From Candidatus Omnitrophota bacterium (GTDB lineage Bacteria; Omnitrophota; Omnitrophia; Omnitrophales; Aquincolibacteriaceae): a DNA stretch of 11,163 bases. Below are positions 5,776 through 11,163 of this stretch, in pieces. The position numbers and the translations under genes are program-made. The stretch spans positions 1 to 11,163 of the forward strand of contig JAHFHI010000014.1 of assembly GCA_023246995.1 (NCBI GenBank), written 5' to 3'. The notes beneath the pieces are model-generated. The model was not told the origin of the DNA. It did no database searches and was given only the letters and a program-made list of their open reading frames with translations. Within the stretch, counting starts at the first letter, position 1. Every line of letters begins with the position of its first letter.

Positions 5776-7953
5776 ATGAGCATTGAAACCATTAAAGCCC
5801 AAGTTGGAAATCGTGAAATTGTGATTGAAACCGGCCGTATGGCCAAGCAGGCCCATGGCTCCGTCACCGTCCAATGCGGCGGGACGGTCATTTTAGCCAC
5901 CGTCGTGGCGGCACGGGAAGCCGATGAAAAGAAAGATTTTTTCCCGCTCATGGTAGATTACCGGGAGCGTACCTACGCCGCGGGGAGAATCCCCGGGGGC
6001 TATTTCAAGCGCGAAGGACGGCCTACGGAAAAAGAAATTTTAACCTCTCGTTTGATCGACAGGCCGCTTCGCCCCCTTTTCCCGGAAGATTACCGCAAGG
6101 AAACCCAGATCATGGTGACGGTTCTTTCCGTGGACGGGGAAAATACGGCGGACATGTTGGCTATGACCGGGGCTTCCGCCGCGCTCCTCATCTCGGACAT
6201 TCCCTTTGATAATCCGCTCGGGGCCGTGAGGATCGCCCTTCTGGACGGAGCTTTTGTCGTGAACCCGGCGGTGAATGATATTGAGAGAAGCGATCTCGAT
6301 CTTGTGGTCGCGGCCACACGGGACCGGGTTGTGATGCTTGAAGGCGGAGCCAAGGAAATATCCGAAGCCAAGGTTCTTGAGGCCATTGACTTAGCCCATC
6401 AGGAGATCCGCAAGCTGATTGCTTTCCAGCAGGAACTTCGCTCCAAAGTCGGCAGGAAAAAGCAGGAAGTCGTCAAGATTGAGATCCCCGAAGAAATTTC
6501 GAAGCGCCTGCGCGAGATGACCGACGGCCAGCTCGAACGCATCTATCTTTTACCGCACAAGGAAGACCGCGAAGAGGAAACCCGCCAGCTCTATAAAAAG
6601 ATCAGTAAAGAACTCCAGACGGCATTTCCGGATTTCAAGGAAGGTTATCTCAAGATGTTTTTTGAGCGCCTTGAAAACGAGAAGCTTCGCGAGTATGTGC
6701 TTGAAAAAGGAAAACGCCTCGACTCAAGAGGTTTTAAGGATATTCGCCCGATTACCTGTGAAATTGGGGTTCTGCCCAGGACTCACGGCTCCGCGCTTTT
6801 TACGCGCGGCCAAACCCAGAGCCTTTCGGTGGCAACGCTTGGCACCGGCGATGATGAGCAGAGGATTGATTCTCTCGAAGGCGAAGTCTCCAAAGCTTTC
6901 ATGCTTCACTACAACTTTCCGCCTTTTAGCGTCGGCGAGGTTGGGCCTAACCGCGGCCCCGGCCGCCGCGAAATCGGACATGGGGCTCTTGCTGAGCGTG
7001 CGCTTTTCGCGGTGATCCCGTCCCAGGAGGAATTTCCCTACACCGTTCGTCTGGTTTCGGATATTTTGGAATCCAACGGCTCAAGCTCTATGGCCACGGT
7101 TTGCGGCGGAACGCTCGCCCTCATGGATGCCGGGGTTCCGATCAAAGCCCCTGTGGCGGGGGTGGCCCTCGGTCTGGTGACCAAGGGAGCTCGCTGGCAG
7201 GTTTTGTCCGACATTGCAGGCAGTGAGGATCATCACGGCGATATGGATTTCAAGGTGGCGGGCACGCGCAAGGGGGTCACGGCCATTCAGATGGACCTTA
7301 AGATCAGCGGTGTGACCGGGGAAATGCTCAAGCAGGCTTTTCAGCAGGCCCTTGAAGGAAGACTCTACATTCTGGATATTATCCAGGGCACCATTTCAAC
7401 GCCTAAAGAGCTTTCGGCTTATGCCCCGCGCATTACCACGCTCCATATCAATCCCGAGAAAATCGGGGCGCTTATCGGTCCGGGCGGAAAAAATATCAAG
7501 AAGATCGTCGAAGAGACCGGCGCTAAAATCGATATCGAGGACGACGGCCGGGTTTTTGTGTCTTCGATCGACTCCGGTTCAAGCGAAGAGGCCATCCGCA
7601 GGATTCAGGCGGTATGCGCCGAGGCTGAAATCGGGAAAATTTATCAGGGCAAAGTGCGCAAGCTTATGAATTTCGGCGCTTTTTGTGAGATCCTCCCCGG
7701 GCTTGACGGGCTTTGCCATGTCTCCGAAGTTTCGGAAGGCTATGTCAAGAATGTGGCCGATTATCTCCGGGTCGGAGATGAGGTTCCCGTGAAGGTCGTG
7801 GGCATTGACGACAACGGCAAGATCAGCCTTAGTATCAAACAGGCCAAGGAAGGCGGCTGGCCGATGCTTCCCCCGGATGCCGAGCGTGATGTGGTTTCGG
7901 AATCGGCTCCGCGCGGACGCGATCGCGGAGGCCGCGAGCGCTCCAGGCGCTAA
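5776..7953 (+). CDS. pnp: Polyribonucleotide nucleotidyltransferase (PNPase)
   Basis: Phosphorolytic 3'-5' exoribonuclease of the RNA degradosome; it can also add heteropolymeric tails. The product is 725 residues, full length. The first RNase PH domain spans about residues 1-220 (VDYRERTYAAGRIPGGYFKR). A helical linker follows at about 240-305. The second RNase PH domain (about 310-550) has FTRGQTQSL and GSEDHHGDMDFKV with the metal and catalytic residues Asp485, Asp491 and Lys493, matching Escherichia coli 486, 492 and 494. A KH domain (about 557-615) has GPGG at 568-571, an S1 domain covers about 620-690, and an arginine-rich tail ends in RGRDRGGRERSRR. GAGGAA at 5761-5766, 9 nt upstream, supports the ATG. 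The gene lies 47 nt after rpsO, probably on the same transcript. Confidence 0.98.
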   Translation: MSIETIKAQVGNREIVIETGRMAKQAHGSVTVQCGGTVILATVVAAREADEKKDFFPLMVDYRERTYAAGRIPGGYFKREGRPTEKEILTSRLIDRPLRPLFPEDYRKETQIMVTVLSVDGENTADMLAMTGASAALLISDIPFDNPLGAVRIALLDGAFVVNPAVNDIERSDLDLVVAATRDRVVMLEGGAKEISEAKVLEAIDLAHQEIRKLIAFQQELRSKVGRKKQEVVKIEIPEEISKRLREMTDGQLERIYLLPHKEDREEETRQLYKKISKELQTAFPDFKEGYLKMFFERLENEKLREYVLEKGKRLDSRGFKDIRPITCEIGVLPRTHGSALFTRGQTQSLSVATLGTGDDEQRIDSLEGEVSKAFMLHYNFPPFSVGEVGPNRGPGRREIGHGALAERALFAVIPSQEEFPYTVRLVSDILESNGSSSMATVCGGTLALMDAGVPIKAPVAGVALGLVTKGARWQVLSDIAGSEDHHGDMDFKVAGTRKGVTAIQMDLKISGVTGEMLKQAFQQALEGRLYILDIIQGTISTPKELSAYAPRITTLHINPEKIGALIGPGGKNIKKIVEETGAKIDIEDDGRVFVSSIDSGSSEEAIRRIQAVCAEAEIGKIYQGKVRKLMNFGAFCEILPGLDGLCHVSEVSEGYVKNVADYLRVGDEVPVKVVGIDDNGKISLSIKQAKEGGWPMLPPDAERDVVSESAPRGRDRGGRERSRR

Positions 7954-7987
7954 GACTTGGGCCTCTCAATCTTTACGAAAGGCGAGT

Positions 7988-8023
7988 GGAGGGGGCGTCA
8001 AAATACCAGGGCGCCATTCCTCC
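7988..8023 (+). other. Imperfect hairpin in the pnp-dut gap
   Basis: GGAGGGGGCGT (7988-7998) can pair with 8011-8023 (GCGCCATTCCTCC) using two G-U pairs near the middle and single-base bulges. The paired strand includes TTCCTCC, an anti-Shine-Dalgarno-like sequence. No T run follows, so a terminator is doubtful. The remaining gap (7954-8048) shows no convincing promoter. Confidence 0.3.
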
Positions 8024-8048
8024 TGTAAGCTCTCGTTAAATTTTAATC

Positions 8049-8498
8049 GTGCAGCAAACTGAAATTCTCCTTAAAACCTTTCCCCATTTCGAAGGCTTGA
8101 GCCTTCCGGATTATCAAACTCACGGCGCCAGCGGATTCGACCTTGTGGCGGCCTGCCTTGAGCCGGTCACGCTTGAGCCCGGGATGCGGGCGCTTATTCC
8201 TACCGGCCTTTCCATGGAGATCCCGCAGGGTTTTGAGGTTCAGATCCGCCCGAGAAGCGGGCTTGCCCTAAAGCACGGCATTACGCTTTTGAACACGCCG
8301 GGCACGATCGACAGCGACTACCGGGGAGAGGTCAAGATTATCATGGTGAACCTCGGCCAGGAGTCTTTCCGGGTTGAGCGGGGGATGCGAATTGCCCAGG
8401 CCGTTGCTGCTTCCGTGGTTAAGGCAAACCTGGTTGAGGCCGATAATCTGACCATCACCAAGCGCTCTGAAGGGGGATTCGGGCATACCGGTATTTAA
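8049..8498 (+). CDS. dut: dUTP diphosphatase (trimeric dUTPase)
   Basis: Hydrolyses dUTP to dUMP and pyrophosphate, keeping uracil out of DNA and feeding dTMP synthesis. The product is 149 residues. All five trimeric dUTPase motifs are present in order: ASGFDL (27-32), RPRSGLA (67-73), [11 protein letters not shown] (85-95, with catalytic Asp90), RIAQ, and the mobile C-terminal lid [10 protein letters not shown] (139-148). The lid has His where Ser is most common. The start is GTG at 8049; an in-frame TAA at 8037 leaves no ATG, GTG or TTG alternative upstream, and the next candidates would cut into the fold. No Shine-Dalgarno sequence is visible just upstream, so expression may be low or leaderless. 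It sits 95 nt after pnp and 74 nt before ftsK. Confidence 0.95.
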   Translation: MQQTEILLKTFPHFEGLSLPDYQTHGASGFDLVAACLEPVTLEPGMRALIPTGLSMEIPQGFEVQIRPRSGLALKHGITLLNTPGTIDSDYRGEVKIIMVNLGQESFRVERGMRIAQAVAASVVKANLVEADNLTITKRSEGGFGHTGI

Positions 8499-8572
8499 TT
8501 AAGACCAAGCCCCGGTTTGCCTTTCCGGAATTTTCTCCGAGTCAGGAGCGCGTTTTTTAGGATCCTTTCTTA

Positions 8573-10996
8573 ATGCGCAAAGAACGCATCAATGAAATTT
8601 GGGGTATCTTTTGCCTGCTCCTGGGCCTCTTCAGCCTCGCGAGCCTGGTTTTTTTTCATCCCGAAGATCTGGCTTTTTATACCTCCCACCCTCTAAATCC
8701 CGGCCACAACGTGACCGGGCTGATCGGCGCCTATCTGGCCTTCGGCCTTTTTATGACCTTCGGCGTGAGCGCGCTTTTGATCCCGCTTCTTTTTTTGCTC
8801 TGGGCCGTGTGTTTTTTCTTGCAGAGAGTTCCGGAACGGAGATTTCTGAAATTTGCCGGGCTCGCAACGGCTTTGTTTTCCGCTTCTACGATTGTGGCCG
8901 TGTCTGTCCCGGAGGCCGCGCGTTTCGAGCAGGCCGGGGCGATCGGGTATCTTGTAGGCTCCCATCTTCTGAAATATTTCGGAAGGCTCGGCAGCTATAT
9001 TCTGGCCGGGTCGTGTCTCTTGCTCGCGGTGCTTCTGGCGACGGATTTTTTGATCTACCCCCTGGTTAAAAGGATGCTCAAAACCGGCCAAAAGATGGTC
9101 GGCTCTTGGGTCGAGCTTCTCCGGGTTTTTGGAAAAATCTTTTTTTTCAAGCCTTCTTTCGGGGGGAACCGAAAGCCTGAAAAGAGCGCGCCGCTTCGCC
9201 CGGAAGTTCCGCTTAAACTGAAGCCCGTCAAGGAAAAGACGGAAAATTTCACGACAGCCCTTCAGCAAATTCCCATTAAAGTGAAACAGTACCGTCCCGA
9301 CATCCCCGAAGCTCCAGAAAAAACACAGGAAAAAGCGCCGCTTCCAGCGCGCGAATCGTCGCGCGGGAAAGACGCGAACGAAAAAATTTTGAAAGCCGCC
9401 GAGGCTTTGAAAGAAGAAGCGGCCCGGGAAGCGGCCAAGCTTCAACCGGCACGCAGCCAGCCGCAGGAAAAGGCCGGAGCCCCGGAAGCGCCGCCGGCTC
9501 ATTTTGAAGGCGTGATTGCCACCAAGGCGCGATCAAGCGACTATGCATTTCCCCCGATTGATCTTTTGAAAAGGCCCCAGCTCGGCGCCGCGCCTTTGGA
9601 TAATCTTCAGGGCAATTCCAAGATCCTCGAAGACACGCTCGCGGAGTTCGGCATTGAAGTCAAGGTGGTCGAAGTGGAGCAGGGCCCGGTCATCACCCGC
9701 TACGAAATTTTACCCGCCCCCGGAGTCAAGGTGAACTCGATTGCCGCGCTTTCCGACGATATTGCCCTCGCCCTCAAGGCCGCAAGCGTTCGCCTGATTA
9801 TTCCGATTCCTGGCAAGTCGGCGGTGGGCGTGGAGGTCCCCAATTCTGTTGCCAACGTTGTGTATCTCCGGGAGCTCGTAGAGTCATCGATTTTTAGAAG
9901 CAAAAAATACGCGCTGCCGCTTTGCTTGGGTAAAGACACGAGCGGGAAGCCGCTTTTGGCGGATCTGACTTCCATGCCGCATCTTTTAATCGCAGGAACC
10001 ACGGGAAGCGGCAAGACGGTTTGCGTGAACTCGATCATTACCGGCTTTCTTCACGGCTGCTCCCCGGATGAACTCAAGCTTGTCATGATTGACCCCAAGA
10101 TGGTCGAGCTTGCGGTTTACAATAAAATTCCGCATATGCTGACGCCGGTCGTAACCGACGTTAAAAAAGCGGCCCATACGCTCAACTGGGTTGTCCTTGA
10201 AATGGAAAACCGTTACAAGCTTTTTGCCACGGTGGGGGTGCGTAATATTCAGGCGTTTAATTCACGGACGATTTCGGAGGAGTCTCTGGTTGAAATTCAG
10301 GAGGCAGAGTCCCCGAATGTGGTGCCGGCCAGACTGCCCTATATCGTAATCATTATCGATGAATTGGCCGACCTCATGATGGTCGCCCAGGACAAGGTCG
10401 AGGGCGCCATTACAAGGCTTGCCCAGCTTTCTCGGGCGGTCGGCATTCACTTGATTCTGGCCACCCAGCGGCCTTCGGTGGATGTGATCACAGGCGTCAT
10501 CAAGGCCAACTTTCCGGCCCGGATTTCTTTTAAGGTCGCTTCCAAGGTGGATTCCCGGACCGTGCTCGACACGTCCGGCGCCGACAAGCTGATCGGCAAA
10601 GGCGACATGCTTTTCATGCAGCCGGGGGCCGAAAAGCCGATCCGCGGGCAGGCATCGTTTATCGTGGATGAGGAAATCAATGCCGTCGTGAAGTTTGTTT
10701 CCCAGCAGGCAAAACCCGAATATCATTCCGAGATTTTTTCGGCCCAAGAAGGCAAGAGCGCGGGTGGGGTGATGGAGAAAGACGAGCTCTTTGATGAAGC
10801 CGTGGCGATCGTGCTCGAAACCGGCCAAGCCTCAACCTCCAACCTGCAAAGGCGCCTGCGGCTTGGCTACACTCGCGCCGCGCGCATCATTGATCAAATG
10901 GAAGCCGATGGCGTCATCGGGCCCGCGCAGGGCGCAAAGCCCCGCGATATTCTAATCGACCGGAAATCTCCGGAAACCGTCAGCTCGGATCTTTAA
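8573..10996 (+). CDS. ftsK: DNA translocase FtsK/SpoIIIE
   Basis: Septum-anchored, ATP-driven DNA pump that clears and aligns chromosome ends during division. The product is 807 residues. The N-terminus carries about four membrane segments (roughly 9-28, 49-83, 91-112, 139-163). A low-complexity K/E/A/P linker follows (about 170-320) with a short helix that could form a coiled coil (EKILKAAEALKEEAAREAAK). The translocase module spans 324-807, with Walker A GTTGSGKT (475-482), Walker B IVIIIDE with Asp596/Glu597, and the motif ATQRPSVDVITGVIKANFP. A winged-helix gamma domain (about 737-795, LQRRLRLGYTRAARIIDQME) would read the orienting DNA motif. The ATG at 8573 follows AGGA (8559-8562) at 10 nt, and an in-frame TAG at 8558 excludes earlier starts. 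The frame is intact through a T8 tract at 9140-9147. The stop overlaps the convergent gene by 4 nt. Confidence 0.97.
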   Translation: MRKERINEIWGIFCLLLGLFSLASLVFFHPEDLAFYTSHPLNPGHNVTGLIGAYLAFGLFMTFGVSALLIPLLFLLWAVCFFLQRVPERRFLKFAGLATALFSASTIVAVSVPEAARFEQAGAIGYLVGSHLLKYFGRLGSYILAGSCLLLAVLLATDFLIYPLVKRMLKTGQKMVGSWVELLRVFGKIFFFKPSFGGNRKPEKSAPLRPEVPLKLKPVKEKTENFTTALQQIPIKVKQYRPDIPEAPEKTQEKAPLPARESSRGKDANEKILKAAEALKEEAAREAAKLQPARSQPQEKAGAPEAPPAHFEGVIATKARSSDYAFPPIDLLKRPQLGAAPLDNLQGNSKILEDTLAEFGIEVKVVEVEQGPVITRYEILPAPGVKVNSIAALSDDIALALKAASVRLIIPIPGKSAVGVEVPNSVANVVYLRELVESSIFRSKKYALPLCLGKDTSGKPLLADLTSMPHLLIAGTTGSGKTVCVNSIITGFLHGCSPDELKLVMIDPKMVELAVYNKIPHMLTPVVTDVKKAAHTLNWVVLEMENRYKLFATVGVRNIQAFNSRTISEESLVEIQEAESPNVVPARLPYIVIIIDELADLMMVAQDKVEGAITRLAQLSRAVGIHLILATQRPSVDVITGVIKANFPARISFKVASKVDSRTVLDTSGADKLIGKGDMLFMQPGAEKPIRGQASFIVDEEINAVVKFVSQQAKPEYHSEIFSAQEGKSAGGVMEKDELFDEAVAIVLETGQASTSNLQRRLRLGYTRAARIIDQMEADGVIGPAQGAKPRDILIDRKSPETVSSDL

Positions 10997-11163
10997 GAGG
11001 CCAGTAGCGCGGCGGCTTCGTCGCGCGAGGCGGCAAGTTTGAAAAGCGAATCAAGCCGCGAGATCTGAAAGATACTTTTAACCGCGGGGCTAAGACCGCA
11101 GAGAGCCATCTTGCCGCCGCAGCGCTTGAAGCGCTGGAAATTTCCACGAAGACGGCAAGCCCT
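10993..11163 (-). CDS. STAS-domain protein, anti-sigma factor antagonist type (3' part only)
   Basis: On the - strand the frame is open from the window edge to a TAA at 10995-10993, giving 56 C-terminal residues; the start lies beyond the window. The pattern CGGKMALCGLSPAVKSIFQ, then ISRLDSLFKLAASRDEAAAL, fits the second half of a STAS domain as in SpoIIAA/RsbV-like anti-anti-sigma factors (GGxLxLxGLSPxVxxxLxxxxLdxlF with a trailing SxxEA). Such proteins bind anti-sigma kinases in partner-switching control of stress or development genes. The phosphorylated Ser/Thr region lies outside the window and cannot be checked. The gene is convergent with ftsK, with the two stop codons interleaved and no room for a terminator between them. 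Confidence 0.75.
   Translation of the reverse strand, partial: RACRLRGNFQRFKRCGGKMALCGLSPAVKSIFQISRLDSLFKLAASRDEAAALLAS

Noticed and set aside
8536..8557. Possible terminator before ftsK (CTCC/GGAG stem then T6)
   Set aside because: The stem has only 4 bp and is separated from the T run by CGCG, so it would be too weak to act as an intrinsic terminator.
9140..9166. T8 and G6 homopolymers in ftsK as a frameshift or slippage site
   Set aside because: The reading frame continues intact across both runs into the translocase domain; no sign of a break, and the run lies in the variable linker.
8693..9502. 269-codon Arg/Phe-rich ORF on the - strand opposite the ftsK N-terminus
   Set aside because: Composition is that expected of the antisense of membrane segments and the K/E/A linker; no start signal or domain.
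1..11163. CRISPR array, tRNA or rRNA genes, transposase or defence genes
   Set aside because: No direct repeat-spacer pattern, cloverleaf, rRNA signature or such protein was seen on either strand.

Overview
This 11.2 kb window is a dense, almost entirely co-directional (+ strand) block of housekeeping genes: infB (3' part) - rbfA - nrnA-like DHH phosphoesterase - truB - ribF - rpsO - pnp - dut - ftsK. The 3' part of a STAS-domain gene follows on the - strand, converging on ftsK. The sequence is clearly bacterial and moderately GC-rich. The order infB-rbfA-(nrnA)-truB-ribF-rpsO-pnp-...-ftsK resembles the long conserved cluster known from Bacillus (nusA-infB-rbfA-truB-ribC-rpsO-pnpA-...-spoIIIE), with the genes between pnp and ftsK reduced to dut. 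The proteins do not point to one well-studied phylum. The style (compact cluster, short TruB, PEGD-type DHH protein) would fit an uncultured lineage such as Omnitrophota or a neighbour, but that is a weak inference.

Layout. Positions 1-2022 hold translation initiation factor IF-2, cut at its 5' end by the window edge. Between infB and rbfA lie about 290 bp of highly structured, non-coding DNA. It contains a 181-bp element with perfect 21-bp terminal inverted repeats whose left end supplies the infB stop codon, followed by a second cluster of palindromes. Positions 2315-5393 hold four tightly packed or overlapping genes (rbfA, nrnA, truB, ribF; overlaps of 8, 4 and 32 nt), which implies translational coupling. 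An AT-rich gap at 5394-5458 contains the best promoter candidate in the window (TTTACA-17 bp-TATACT) and the leader of rpsO. A short hairpin separates rpsO from pnp. After pnp, two short gaps lead to dut and ftsK.

How the genes fit together. IF-2, RbfA, TruB and S15 serve ribosome assembly, tRNA modification and initiation. PNPase and the NrnA-like enzyme can act in sequence in RNA decay, from long RNA to nanoRNA to mononucleotides. RibF makes FMN and FAD. Dut cleanses the nucleotide pool, and FtsK links chromosome segregation to division. I see no mobile gene cargo, CRISPR array, tRNA, rRNA or defence system. The most interesting parts are non-coding: the inverted-repeat element at the infB stop codon, and the repeated ACTCCTT / AAGGAGT segments around the rpsO promoter and ribosome binding site.
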